Positions 8,648 to 17,492 are shown, counted from the first letter of the stretch. The stretch: 50,038 nt of DNA from Parcubacteria group bacterium (GCA_002687175.1 NYZP01000023.1:1-50038), one strand, 5' to 3'. A program made the numbers and translations. Notes: a model not told the origin generated them from the sequence alone.

Positions 8648-9385
8648 CTAAAGTTTTCCCCAGATAAATTCAAAAGTCATTTTTTGAGTTTGATAAATAT
8701 TTTTATCTTCAATAATAACACCAATTGGTTTTTGATTATCATCAACCGAAATCATAGCTAGTTTATCTGAATAAATAATAATATAAGTTGGAGCACTTTC
8801 TTTTTTGGTTAACCATTTCCTTTCATCCAGTCCCCTAGTTTCGCCACCCGGTCCGATTGAAATTACTTTAACCTTAATTCCTTTTTTAATTCGGTCGTCA
8901 GAAAATTCCGGATAAACATTATACAAATAATCTTTTATCGCTGAGGAAGAAAAAACATAATATTCTTTTTCTGCAATTTCATTCGAGCTACTAATCACAT
9001 CTTGCAGAATTAATTTAATGCCGGAATAACCATCATAAAATTTTGCTACTGGTTTAGCACCAGCTTTATTATAAATTGATTTAAGCTCAGGAATAATTTG
9101 ATCAACTGATTTTTTAGTTTTCTCCAGCTCCTGCTTTTTCCGATCAAGAGTGTCTTTAAGTTTTTCCGGATCTTCCGCAATAAAATACTGTTTTTTATCT
9201 TTATGATAATAACTAATTAAACCTTGTTCTATTAAAGATTTTAGAATATCATAAGTTGTCCCCCGATTTATGTCAGCAATTTCGGCAATTTTCCTAACTG
9301 AAGATGGTCCAGCTTTTAAGCAAGATAAATAGACTTTTACTTCTTTGTCGCTTAAACCAAGGGTTTTTAAAATGTTTTCGATCAT
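8648..9385 (-). CDS. TrmB-family transcriptional regulator
   Basis: 245 residues. An N-terminal winged helix (about 1-75; LGLSDKEVKVYLSCL, then NRGTTYDILKSLIEQGLI as the recognition region), a coiled coil (about 75-110) and a C-terminal domain with a PLD-like TrmB effector fold. TrmB proteins are sugar-responsive regulators best known from archaea and frequent in CPR genomes. It lies directly upstream of glmS on the same strand, so control of the amino-sugar operon is a reasonable guess. Its own promoter (9394-9421) places the transcription start within a few bases of the ATG. Confidence 0.85.
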   Translation of the reverse strand: MIENILKTLGLSDKEVKVYLSCLKAGPSSVRKIAEIADINRGTTYDILKSLIEQGLISYYHKDKKQYFIAEDPEKLKDTLDRKKQELEKTKKSVDQIIPELKSIYNKAGAKPVAKFYDGYSGIKLILQDVISSSNEIAEKEYYVFSSSAIKDYLYNVYPEFSDDRIKKGIKVKVISIGPGGETRGLDERKWLTKKESAPTYIIIYSDKLAMISVDDNQKPIGVIIEDKNIYQTQKMTFEFIWGKL

Positions 9386-9393
9386 AATTAGAT

Positions 9394-9421
9394 ATTATAT
9401 ACTTCTTAGATTTATTGTCAA
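9394..9421 (-). promoter_or_regulatory. Promoter of the TrmB-family gene
   Basis: Minus strand: TTGACA (9416-9421), 16-base spacer, TATAAT (9394-9399), then eight bases to the ATG at 9385, so the mRNA is nearly leaderless. Confidence 0.8.
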
Positions 9422-9510
9422 GTTTTTTTCTACACTTTTTGTGGATAAACAAAAAAATAAGTAAATTAAGCCAAATATTTTAAAGTAAATTGTCAATAAA
9501 TTTTGCTAAA

Positions 9511-9539
9511 TTGTCATGGTACTTATTAGCTGATAAAAT
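9511..9539 (+). promoter_or_regulatory. Promoter of the HAD hydrolase gene (leaderless)
   Basis: TTGTCA (9511-9516), 17-base spacer, TAAAAT (9534-9539), seven bases, then ATG at 9547. Transcription should begin at or next to the start codon. A second TTGTCA lies 21 bases upstream. Confidence 0.75.
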
Positions 9540-9546
9540 AACCTAT

Positions 9547-10197
9547 ATGATAAAAGCAGTATTATTTGACCTAGATGGTGTACTAATTAAAACCGAGCAT
9601 GAAACTTTTAAGTTTTACCAGGACTATCTGGAGAAAAAAGGTATAAATCTAAGAGATAGTGATTTTAAATTTAAAGCCGGTCGAAAGTCTAAGGACTTCT
9701 GGAATGATGTTTTAACTCTTGAGCAAAAAAAAATTATCGATTTTGAAAAGCTTACTCAACTAAAAAGAGAAGAATTTAATACTGAACCAGATAAATACGT
9801 TACTAAAGTTGATGGTGGTGAAGAATTATTAAAGTTACTAAAAAAAAATAACTTTAAGTTAGCCATCATATCACAGAATGAATCTCAAATGATTAGCAGT
9901 ATGGCTGATTGGCTAAATATTAGAGAATTTTTTGAGGTTATTCTTTCAATTGATGATATTACTAATTTAAAACCCGATCCGGAAATTTATCTTTTGGCGG
10001 CCAAAAAATTAGGGGTGACATCAAATGAATGTGTGGTTATTGAAGATTCAAAAGATGGTATTGGCTCAGCCAAAAATGCTGGAATGAAATGCATCGGCGT
10101 TAAACATAATTTTATGCCTAAAGGTACTTATGATCAAGCTGATACTACAGTTAAAAAACTTTCAGAAATAAATTTAAATTTAATAAACAGTTTATAA
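9547..10197 (+). CDS. HAD-superfamily hydrolase (beta-phosphoglucomutase/phosphatase-like)
   Basis: 216 residues from the ATG at 9547. The frame stays open back to a TTG at 9490, but that codon lies upstream of the promoter and the family N-terminus MIKAVLFDLDGVL begins at 9547. Motif I is DLDGVL (nucleophile Asp), the cap follows, then motif III Lys in LKPDPEIY and motif IV VIEDSKDGI. The family removes or moves phosphate on small metabolites (sugar phosphates, phosphoglycolate); the substrate cannot be told. It is divergent from the TrmB gene and monocistronic, ending at a strong terminator. Confidence 0.85.
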   Translation: MIKAVLFDLDGVLIKTEHETFKFYQDYLEKKGINLRDSDFKFKAGRKSKDFWNDVLTLEQKKIIDFEKLTQLKREEFNTEPDKYVTKVDGGEELLKLLKKNNFKLAIISQNESQMISSMADWLNIREFFEVILSIDDITNLKPDPEIYLLAAKKLGVTSNECVVIEDSKDGIGSAKNAGMKCIGVKHNFMPKGTYDQADTTVKKLSEINLNLINSL

Positions 10198-10206
10198 TTT
10201 TTAAAA

Positions 10207-10247
10207 AGAAAAAAAGCGGTCTCAAATTAATGAAATCGCTTTTGAAT
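10207..10247. terminator. Bidirectional terminator between convergent genes
   Basis: Stem AAAAGCGGTCTCA (10212-10224) pairs with TGAAATCGCTTTT (10231-10243) with one mismatch and one G-U pair; A- and T-rich flanks let it serve both the plus-strand HAD gene and the minus-strand kinase gene. Confidence 0.75.
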
Positions 10248-10259
10248 TTCAAATAACAA

Positions 10260-10979
10260 TTAAAGCGTTGATTTCTCGGGAACAAATCCACGATTTAGTG
10301 CAGTAACGTGTGACATCTGCTGCATTACTCGTGGATTGTCAACTGAGTTATCGACAAACGAAGTAATCGCATCCCAATACTCTGGAAAGTAGTGGCACTC
10401 AAATTCTTGAGTAATTCCAAAGCGCTCCAGAATCTGCTCTCCTTTGCGGTGAACATCACGCTCCCGAAGACGTTCCAAACGTATCTCGGCCGGAGCATGG
10501 ACATACATCACTTCATCAAAACCCTCGAGGTGGCAAACGGCTACACCGTCAAAAACTAGAAGCATGCCTTCATCAGGAGGAATAACTTCTTCCGTCCTTG
10601 TCAGCTCCCCGCCATCTTCACGATTGTAAACTTCTTCCAAACGAAGTGGTTTACCCTGACGGATTATGTTTAAGCACGTCTGCGCTTTTCCAAAGTCCCA
10701 CCAATTGATCTGATCACGTCGTCGTAAGCTTTCAGCCGATGATTTCTTATCGCCTTCAGCAATCCAAGTTGCTCGATCTCGGCTCGAAAGCCTAAAAAAG
10801 ACATCGAGACCAAGACGACAGCTATGGTGACCACGCTTCTCTGCCTCAGCAACAATCAACGGTGCAATATGGTTAGTCTTGCCTGCACCTGCTTGACCGG
10901 TGAGTGCTAGTAAGGTGACTTTGCCGGAAACACATAAATCTCCGATAACATCACCAAATGTCCGACTTTCATCGTACAT
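10260..10979 (-). CDS. P-loop kinase (uridine kinase/AAA-like nucleoside or metabolite kinase)
   Basis: 239 residues with Walker A GQAGAGKT (about 28-35) and an adenylate/uridine-kinase-like fold; LVFDGVAVCHL and RLERLRERD look like the Walker B and lid regions. Substrate unknown. It is translated with the upstream HAD gene: an AAGGAG site lies in the last codons of that gene, nine bases before this ATG. Base composition is clearly more GC-rich than the flanking genes (also true of the partner HAD gene), suggesting the pair arrived together by transfer. A kinase next to a phosphatase suggests a shared phosphorylated metabolite, but this is inference. Confidence 0.65.
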   Translation of the reverse strand: MYDESRTFGDVIGDLCVSGKVTLLALTGQAGAGKTNHIAPLIVAEAEKRGHHSCRLGLDVFFRLSSRDRATWIAEGDKKSSAESLRRRDQINWWDFGKAQTCLNIIRQGKPLRLEEVYNREDGGELTRTEEVIPPDEGMLLVFDGVAVCHLEGFDEVMYVHAPAEIRLERLRERDVHRKGEQILERFGITQEFECHYFPEYWDAITSFVDNSVDNPRVMQQMSHVTALNRGFVPEKSTL

Positions 10980-10982
10980 AGG

Positions 10983-11675
10983 CTACTTCTCCTTTCCCGT
11001 GGTTGAAACACATCCCTCAAGTAACTGCTGAATTACTTCTACTAGTTCGTTGCGGCTTCCCGGAACAATAATGGCTCCAGAATAGCCAGCGGCAATCGCT
11101 GGTGGTCCATCAGAAAATTCACGATCACCAATGGAAATACAATTTTCTGGTTCAAGCTGAAGCCTAGCAGCAATTCCCGCATGAAATGCCGGATTTGGCT
11201 TTGAAGCTCCCAAAATTTCAGGTCCAAAGACTGTGGCCTGAGGTACTACTTCGGCAATGCCTATAGCTTGGAGCGTTCTTTTGCCTATCTCAATTGGCGA
11301 ATTAGTGCCAAAGGCTAAGACAAAATGTTGAGATAGTTCAACCAGTAGCTGACAAATCTCTCGATCAGATGATATCCATTTCTCGGGTTGCCAAGCTACA
11401 CATCGAAGATCACTCCACTGCTCGGGCGTGACACCTAATTCATAGACCGTTTCGGTGACAGTAACCTTTCTGCCAGTGCGAGCCGCGATCTCTCCTTGTT
11501 TAGACTTGAACATTGGTTCAAATTTTCCAAAAGCAAGGCCTAGCACAGATGCACAACCTTCAAGTTCTCGACGACTTCCTGCAGCAAAATACTCAGGAGA
11601 TCGGCAGTATACGGTATTATCAATGTCGGATACAACTCCGACAATACCTTCCGTTACAGATCCCATGATTTTCAA
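10983..11675 (-). CDS. HAD-superfamily hydrolase
   Basis: 230 residues from a TTG start at 11675. The site GGGAGGAG ends six bases before TTG; an in-frame ATG nine bases downstream would have poor spacing, so TTG is preferred. HAD motifs: SDIDNTVY (motif I, with the Asp nucleophile), FGTNS (II), SKPNPAFH (III Lys), GDREFSDG (IV). It overlaps the regulatory region of the downstream kinase and forms a two-gene unit with it. GC content is higher than in neighbours. Substrate unknown; a nucleotide or sugar phosphatase is possible. Confidence 0.75.
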   Translation of the reverse strand: MKIMGSVTEGIVGVVSDIDNTVYCRSPEYFAAGSRRELEGCASVLGLAFGKFEPMFKSKQGEIAARTGRKVTVTETVYELGVTPEQWSDLRCVAWQPEKWISSDREICQLLVELSQHFVLAFGTNSPIEIGKRTLQAIGIAEVVPQATVFGPEILGASKPNPAFHAGIAARLQLEPENCISIGDREFSDGPPAIAAGYSGAIIVPGSRNELVEVIQQLLEGCVSTTGKEK

Positions 11676-11740
11676 AACAGACTCCTCCCTTTAGAATACA
11701 CCGAGGGTACGAAATAATTTTATTGTCAAGGTTCCAAATA

Positions 11741-11784
11741 AAGAACCAAGTTAAATTTTAATTTTTAAAATCTAGCTTGGTTTT
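11741..11784 (-). terminator. Probable terminator of the GAPDH gene
   Basis: On the minus strand AACCAAG (11782-11776) and CTTGGTT (11750-11744) form a stem around an A/T-rich loop, followed by CTTTATTT. It lies right after the gap stop codon. Confidence 0.5.
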
Positions 11785-12795
11785 TTATTTTCCTATATGC
11801 TTAATTACTTTTACTAATTGGTTTATATAACCCCACTCATTATCATACCAAGAAACTATATTTGCCATTTTGTCATCAACTACTTCAGTCGACAGTCCGT
11901 CAATAATTGCCCCCCGAGTGTCTCCTCGATAATCAACTGACACGAGTGGTTTATCAGAAAATCCTAGCGACTCTTTCATTTCTCCTTCGGCTGCTTTTTG
12001 CAAAATACTATTTATTTCTTTAACCGTAATTTTTTTTTCAAATTCTAGAACTAAGGACACTACTGACGGTAAAACTATTGGTACTCTCATCGCCATGCCA
12101 TTTAATTTACCTTTTAGCGCTGGAATTATCTTGTCTACGGTTTCAGAAGCACCAGTACTAGTTGGAATAATTGACTCTGTTGCAGCTCGAGCTCGCCTAA
12201 AGTCTTCCTTATGATGTGGTGCGTCAACTAAATGTTGTTCATTAGTAAAAGCATGGACCGTAGTTAAAAATCCATGCTTAATTTTTAATTGCTCGTGAAT
12301 TGGTTTAATGGTCAAAGCCAAACAGTTAGAGGTACACGAGGCGGCGGCAATTATTTTATGTTTTTTAGGATTGTAATCATCCAAATTTACACCGGCCACC
12401 AAAGTAATGTCATCGTCTTTGATTGAAGTGGTCACTACCACTCGTTTAGCTCCGGCCTCAATATGCTTGGTTGAATCTTTACGGTTTTTAAAAACCCCGG
12501 TTGATTCTATTACCACGTCCACTTCCAAAGTGTCCCAGGGTAAAATTGCGGGGTCTTCTTTTTCGTTAAGTAAAGGAATTGACTTGCCATTAATCACAAT
12601 TTCCTTTTCGGTTGGTGCAGTAACTTCTTTATCCCAAATGCCATAAGACGAATCATACTTTAAAAGATGAGCATAAAAAGCCGCACTACCGCGGCTATTG
12701 ATTGCTACAACATCGATGTCTGGATCATCAAAAACGTTACGTAAAGTTAAACGTCCCATCCGACCAAATCCATTAATTGCAGCTTTGATTGGCAT
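11785..12795 (-). CDS. gap: Glyceraldehyde-3-phosphate dehydrogenase, type I
   Basis: 336 residues. The NAD-binding start is MPIKAAINGFGRMGRL, so the ATG at 12795 is used; the open frame extends upstream to 12885, but that part lies on and beyond the promoter. The catalytic cysteine is in AASCTSNCL (about residue 150-158), and DTRGAI and SWYDNEWGY are typical. It oxidises glyceraldehyde-3-phosphate to 1,3-bisphosphoglycerate in glycolysis. It has its own promoter (12818-12846) and is monocistronic. Confidence 0.96.
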   Translation of the reverse strand: MPIKAAINGFGRMGRLTLRNVFDDPDIDVVAINSRGSAAFYAHLLKYDSSYGIWDKEVTAPTEKEIVINGKSIPLLNEKEDPAILPWDTLEVDVVIESTGVFKNRKDSTKHIEAGAKRVVVTTSIKDDDITLVAGVNLDDYNPKKHKIIAAASCTSNCLALTIKPIHEQLKIKHGFLTTVHAFTNEQHLVDAPHHKEDFRRARAATESIIPTSTGASETVDKIIPALKGKLNGMAMRVPIVLPSVVSLVLEFEKKITVKEINSILQKAAEGEMKESLGFSDKPLVSVDYRGDTRGAIIDGLSTEVVDDKMANIVSWYDNEWGYINQLVKVIKHIGK

Positions 12796-12817
12796 AAAAA
12801 AATAATTAATAATAATT

Positions 12818-12846
12818 ATCTTACCGTAAATCAACCTAAAAGTCAA
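12818..12846 (-). promoter_or_regulatory. GAPDH promoter
   Basis: Minus strand: TTGACT (12841-12846), 17-base spacer, TAAGAT (12818-12823), 22 bases before the gap ATG. It also shows that the structured RNA just upstream is a separate transcript. Confidence 0.85.
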
Positions 12847-12867
12847 TCCAAAAAAATTATTAAAAAT

Positions 12868-13100
12868 AAAAAAAGAGGCCACCAAACCACGAAGATTGCG
12901 CTGCTGCAGCGCGAGCGATAGACAACTGCCCCCTGGCTGTATACCCGTGGGGTACGGGAAAAAAGAACGGTTAAATAAGGGAGTGCGGAGGCAGCCGGAA
13001 CATCTTTCTTTGCAGGTTCACGGCCAACGTTAAGGCCGGAGGAAAAGATGCAGGAACGGCTGCCTCCACAAAAAAGGAATGGTGATAAAGAACTACAGGT
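12868..13100 (-). ncRNA. Unassigned structured RNA 1
   Basis: About 230 nt on the minus strand without a credible reading frame. A promoter (TTGACT 13129-13134, AT-rich -10 near 13107-13112) lies upstream and a run of seven U at 12868-12874 may end it. An 11-bp perfect stem joins 12987-12997 with 13057-13067; inside are CATCTTT/AAAGATG and CGGCC/GGCCG helices separated by unpaired CU-rich loops. Further helices are CCCGT/ACGGG and GCGCTG/CAGCGC. It lacks the conserved cores of 6S, SRP, tmRNA or RNase P RNA that I can recall, so I leave it unnamed. Strand is chosen from promoter and U-run. Confidence 0.6.
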
Positions 13101-13171
13101 AAATTTATACTATAACGAAAAAAAATTGAGTCAATCCATTAAATTAAAATTAAAACTTCAATAGAATCAAT

Positions 13172-13433
13172 AAAAAAAGACCCCCATGACATGAACTTCG
13201 GAGTATGGTGAGAAGTCATGTATCTTGGGGGCCAGCGGCGAGCGTAGGCTGTGAGGAGCCCTGGAACGAGAAAAGTAAAGAACATTATAGGGATGTGGGG
13301 ACGGTTGTGCTTCTGTGGGGTTGTAGGAGCTGCGTTGGTGCGTTGGTGCGTTGAACTTGTGGAGAAAGGAGCAATCAACCGTCCCCACGGGGTCTGGAAT
13401 AGCACCTGAGTGGTAAAACTTGGGTGCTGTGGT
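13172..13433 (-). ncRNA. Unassigned structured RNA 2
   Basis: About 260 nt, minus strand. Promoter: TTGACT (13463-13468), 17-base spacer, TAAAAT (13440-13445). Helices in order: AGCACC/GGTGCT near the 5' end, a perfect 13-bp stem (13376-13388 with 13295-13307) closing a pyrimidine-rich loop with three AACGCACC-type repeats, and a terminator hairpin with GGGGG/CCCCC pairing (13180-13231) followed by seven U. Short open frames here have coding-unlike composition. No known family is recognised. CUCC motifs in the loops could pair with Shine-Dalgarno sequences; that is speculative. Confidence 0.65.
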
Positions 13434-13439
13434 AATTTA

Positions 13440-13468
13440 ATTTTATAATAAAAAAATATTTCAGTCAA
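13440..13468 (-). promoter_or_regulatory. Promoter of structured RNA 2
   Basis: TTGACT, 17-base spacer, TAAAAT on the minus strand, just downstream of the 5S rRNA terminator, so this RNA is transcribed independently of the rRNA unit. Confidence 0.8.
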
Positions 13469-13470
13469 CC

Positions 13471-13497
13471 AAAAAGCTCCGTGTTAAACGGAGCTTA
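13471..13497 (-). terminator. Terminator of the 23S-5S rRNA unit
   Basis: AAGCTCCG (13474-13481) pairs with CGGAGCTT (13489-13496) over a seven-base loop, followed on the minus strand by a U run. Confidence 0.85.
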
Positions 13498-13579
13498 ATG
13501 TTATAACTGGCAGCGACCCCGGCCTTCGCCGGGGCATGCTTTCCAAAACACATTTTTGAGTATAAAAAAATTGGGTGCA

Positions 13580-13694
13580 AAGTTCCCGCGATGACCTACT
13601 TTCCCTGTTAAAGTATCATCGGCGCTGAAGAGCTTAACTGCTGTGTTCGGGATGGGAACAGGTGTGACCTCTTCGCTAAAATCACGGGAACTTT
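13580..13694 (-). rRNA. 5S ribosomal RNA
   Basis: The minus strand holds the conserved 5S core (GGTCACACCTGTTCCCATCC, then CCGAACACAGCAGTTAAGC and GCGCCGATGATAC). The terminal stem AGTTCCCG/CGGGAACT extends outward into a GGGTTCAAA/TTTGCACCC processing stem. It follows the 23S gene by about 190 bases. Ends are approximate. Confidence 0.95.
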
Positions 13695-13781
13695 GAACCC
13701 AATCAAAGTTTAAATATATTTTTATATTGTGAGGGATGCCTGTCCTCCGTAGTCCCGAACGTAGTGAGGGACGTAGGGGGA

Positions 13782-13820
13782 GGAACAGGTGTGACCCCAC
13801 TGCTAAAACCACCAGAATTG
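13782..13820 (-). pseudogene. Truncated 5S rRNA remnant
   Basis: The sequence repeats the first ~39 nt of the adjacent 5S gene (GTTTTAGCAGTGGGGTCACACCTGTTCC in two pieces: GTTTTAGC, then GGTCACACCTGTTCC) and then breaks into a GC-rich palindrome (GTCCC...GGGAC at 13751-13773). It lies between 23S and the intact 5S, as if a second 5S copy had been interrupted and lost. Confidence 0.7.
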
Positions 13821-13876
13821 GGTACCCAACAAAATGTTCGGTACCATGTTCTAATAGTTTTAATGTATCATCTTTA

Positions 13877-13896
13877 ATCTCAATTCTTGTGGTTAA
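13877..13896 (-). repeat. Pre-23S processing stem, 3' arm
   Basis: Perfect 20-bp complement of 17285-17304 (ATCTCAATTCTTGTGGTTAA with its partner). The two arms bring both 23S ends together, as in RNase III-processed rRNA precursors. Confidence 0.9.
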
Positions 13897-14164
13897 GATA
13901 GATTGGTAATTAGTACGGCCCGGCTTAAGACATTACTGCCCTTACACCTACCGCCTATCAACCCGGTCGTCTACCGGGAACCTTGTAATGAAATCTAATC
14001 TTTGGGACGGCTTCGCACTTAGATGCTTTCAGCGCTTATCCTAACCGAACGTAGCTACCCAGCAATGCCCTTGGTAGAACAGCTGGTACACTAGAGGTTC
14101 GTACATCTCGGTCCTCTCGTACTAGAGATGTGCCCCTTCAAATTTCAACGCCCATAGTGGATAG

Positions 14165-14216
<52 letters not shown>

Positions 14217-14250
14217 TGGCGAACAGCCAAACCCTTGGGAGCTTCTTCAC

Positions 14251-14283
<33 letters not shown>

Positions 14284-15524
14284 GAACCTGGTCGTCGATG
14301 TGAACTCTTGGACCAGACTAGCCTGTTATCCCCGGAGTAACTTTTATCCGTTGAGCTTCCGCCGTCCTATATCGTACGGTCGGATCACTAAGTTATACTT
14401 TCGTAACTGCTCGACTTGTAGGTCTTGCAGTAAAGCTGGCTTGTGCCTTTACACTATCGATTCGATTTCCATCCGAACCTAGCCAACCTTTGTAAACGCC
14501 TCCGTTACCTTTTGGGAGGCGACCGCCCCAGTCAAACTACCCACCAGATACTGTCTCCTCTCCCGGTTCAGGGAGATAGATTAGAATTATCACAACACAA
14601 GGGTGGTATCTCACTGGCGCCCGAAGGCTCCCACCTATGCTGAACAGGTGAAATAATAATTCAATATCAAGTTGTAGTAAAGCTTCACGGGGTCTTTTCG
14701 TCCAACTATGGGTATCCAGCATCTTTACTGGAATTGCAATTTCGCCGAGTTGCTCGTTGAGACAGTTCTCAAGTCGTTATGCCATTCGTGCAGGTCGTAA
14801 CTTACACGACAAGGAATTTCGCTACCTTAGGACGGTTATAGTTACCGCCGGCGTTCATCAGCGCTTCAGATCAAGGCTGCCCCCATATAAATACGGGTTC
14901 ACCCATCCCCTTAACGTTCTGACACTGGCCAGGCATCAGCCCCTATACATCAGCTTGCGCTTTCGCAGGGACCTATGTTTTTGGTAAACAGTCGCTTGAG
15001 ATCTTTAGCTGCGGCCTTGCCGAAGCAAGGCAGCCCTTATTGCGAACTTACGGACGCTGTTTTGCCGAGTTCCTTAACGAGCATTCTCTCGTACACCTTG
15101 GCACACTTATGCCCACCTACCTGTGTCGGTTTACGGTACGGATATCTAGTAACCATGCCAATAAGCTTTTCTAGGCACTCCTTCAACTCAAATTGAATCC
15201 GGCGAACCTTCATCTTCCGTCAACTCCTTGCGGAGACAACGACGTCCATACCATAGAACGCTTGAACATTCAAAATGCGTCAATTATTGGTTTGTTATTA
15301 GATAGTGCAGGAATATTGACCTGCTCATCCATCGACTACGCCTTTCGGCCTCGCCTTAGGCCCGACTAACCCTGGGTCGATTCGCGTTGCCCAGGAAACC
15401 TTAGGTTTACGGTGAGCGGGATTCGCACCCGCTTTTTTGCTACTTATGCCAACATTCTCACTTCCTTAAACTCCAGCAAGCCTTACGACTCACCTTCGAC
15501 GCTTAAGAAACGCTCCTCTACCCC

Positions 15525-15674
15525 TTATCCACGCTTCGCTATGCTCAGCTGTGGAAATTTTAAATTTTTAATTTTGAATTTTAAGTACTTTAAAAATTCA
15601 GTCATTCGAAATTTATTCGAAATTAGAAATTAAAAATTCGAAATTCCGTGCCGAACGCAGTGAGGCGCGGATAA
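15525..15674 (-). other. 23S rRNA AU-rich helix insertion (near helix 45)
   Basis: The place where E. coli has a hairpin of about 20 nt is 150 nt here. Outer arms TTATCC and GGATAA close it; inside is a long A/T-rich imperfect stem (GGAAATTTTAAATTTTTAA with its complement) and a CGAACGCAGTGAGG palindrome fragment. The composition is unlike the rest of the rRNA. It may be an expansion loop or a piece that is cut out. Confidence 0.75.
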
Positions 15675-16339
15675 AGTCACAGTTTCGGTACTATGTTTAG
15701 CCCCGGTACATTTTCGGCGCAATCCAACTTGACCAGTGAGCTGTTACGCTTTCTTTAAAGGATGGCTGCTTCTAAGCCAACCTCCTAGTTGTTTAAGTCA
15801 AATCACCACCTTTTACACTTAACATAGATTTAGGGACCTTAACTTGTGATCTGGGCTGTTTCCCTTTAGACTGATGGAGCTTAGCCCCCATAGTCTGACT
15901 CCTAAGAATTCCGCTGTGGTATTCGGAGTTTGGTTGAAGACAGTAGGCTTACGCCACCTATCCCCATTCAGTGCTCTACCCCCACAGTTACTTCTTAAGG
16001 CTAGCTCTAAGGCTATTTCGAGGAGAACCAGCTATTACCAGGTTCGATTAGCATTTCACCACTAACCACAGCTCATCCCCCCGTTTTGCACAGCGGGTGG
16101 GTTCGGTCCTCCCCAACCTGTTACAGTTGGTTCAACCTGGCCATGGCTAGATCACCTGGTTTCGGGTCTTGTAAATACTACATATTCACAAATTGATTAG
16201 GACAAGATAAATCCTGTCATAATCAATAAGTGAAAAACGGGGGTTAACCCTTGCTTTCACTGCGCTTTCGTTCTGTTCGAACTTAAGCTAAGCAGCATTC
16301 ACAAACTCGTTGGCTCATTCTTCAATAGGCACGCCGTCA

Positions 16340-16545
16340 CCCAATACTTTCTACGTTCTTTATTAAGGGTCGGGTAATGATGAGAATGACCCTTTGATTT
16401 TTTACAGTGCCGTAGCCGACACACTGCCTCTTGCGAGGATGATTCCGGTATCCGGATCCGCCTGGCCATTACTGACCTGATCCGAGACTTTTTTTCTCAT
16501 CATTACCCTAAAAATTTTATGCTAAAGAACGCACAAAGTATTGGG
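16340..16545 (-). other. 23S rRNA helix 25 expansion
   Basis: Helix 25 is about 24 nt in E. coli but about 206 nt here. Nested arms are CCCAATACTTT/AAAGTATTGGG, CGTTCTTTA/TAAAGAACG and GGGTAATGATGAGAA/TTCTCATCATTACCC, topped by a GC-rich multi-hairpin region of about 110 nt. Flanking rRNA is normal. Confidence 0.8.
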
Positions 16546-16603
16546 CTCCGACTCTTTGTAAGCAAATGGTTTCAGATACTATTTCATCTCCCTTACCGGG
16601 ATG

Positions 16604-16638
<35 letters not shown>

Positions 16639-16990
16639 TGATCATCAAAAGTATTTAGCTTTACCGCATAGTCGCGGCGACTTCCCACAGGGTTTCACGG
16701 GACCCGTGGTACTCAAGATAAAAACTGCAGAGTTATTACCCCTTTTACGTACAGGGCTATCACCTTCTTTGGCTCCGCTTTCCAACGGATTTTGTTAGGG
16801 AAGAAATATTTTATGACTCTACTCCAATCTACAAGAATTGAAAAAGTAATTATCTTACAACCTCCTGCACACATTACGGGCTTGTACCCTTAAAAGTCCA
16901 TTAAGTTTCTTGCAAGAAGAACTTAATAAGACATAGTCTACAGAATTTGAGCTAATCCCCTTTCGCTCGCCACTACTCAGGGAATAAGCA

Positions 16991-17052
16991 GCTAATAACT
17001 TATAGCTCTTAACATTCATAAATGAATTGGTTAATTACCATGAGTTATTAGT
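16991..17052 (-). other. 23S rRNA 5'-domain hairpin insertion
   Basis: About 60-70 extra nt between the GAGGAAAAGAAA and GTGGCGAGCG landmarks, closed by GCTAATAACT (16991-17000) and AGTTATTAGT (17043-17052). Confidence 0.75.
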
Positions 17053-17284
17053 TGCGCTTTATTTTCTTTTCCTCTGGCTACTGAGATGTTTCACTTCGCC
17101 AGGTTATCTTTATACACCTATGTATTCAGTGCATAATATCTTAGTCTTCCACTAAGATGGGTTTCCCCATTCGGAAATCCCCGGGTCTAAGGTTGCTTGC
17201 CACCTAACCGAGGCTTTTCGCAGGCTGCTACGTCCTTCATCGTCTTTTGATGTCTAGGCATCCACCATTTGCTCTTGATTCTAT

Positions 17285-17304
17285 TTAACCACAAGAATTG
17301 AGAT
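17285..17304 (-). repeat. Pre-23S processing stem, 5' arm
   Basis: Partner of 13877-13896, perfect over 20 bp and overlapping the first bases of mature 23S rRNA. Confidence 0.9.
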
Positions 17305-17492
17305 ACTAAATATCATCTCGGGCAAATCCGAGAGACATCTAATAAGTTCTTGTTATTTTATTTTTTATCAAGATGCTTTAGATACATTATTTAATTTTCA
17401 AAGTTCTTGAGTTTCGTTCCTTAAACTGTCATGCCATTCTTATTTCAATGTCTCTTTATAAACAGACACTGAAATAAATTTAGGATAACTTG

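Noticed and set aside
13139..13812. Open frames of about 70-110 residues near the 5S gene
   Set aside because: They overlap the structured RNA, terminator and 5S sequences; their residues reflect hairpins, not a protein.
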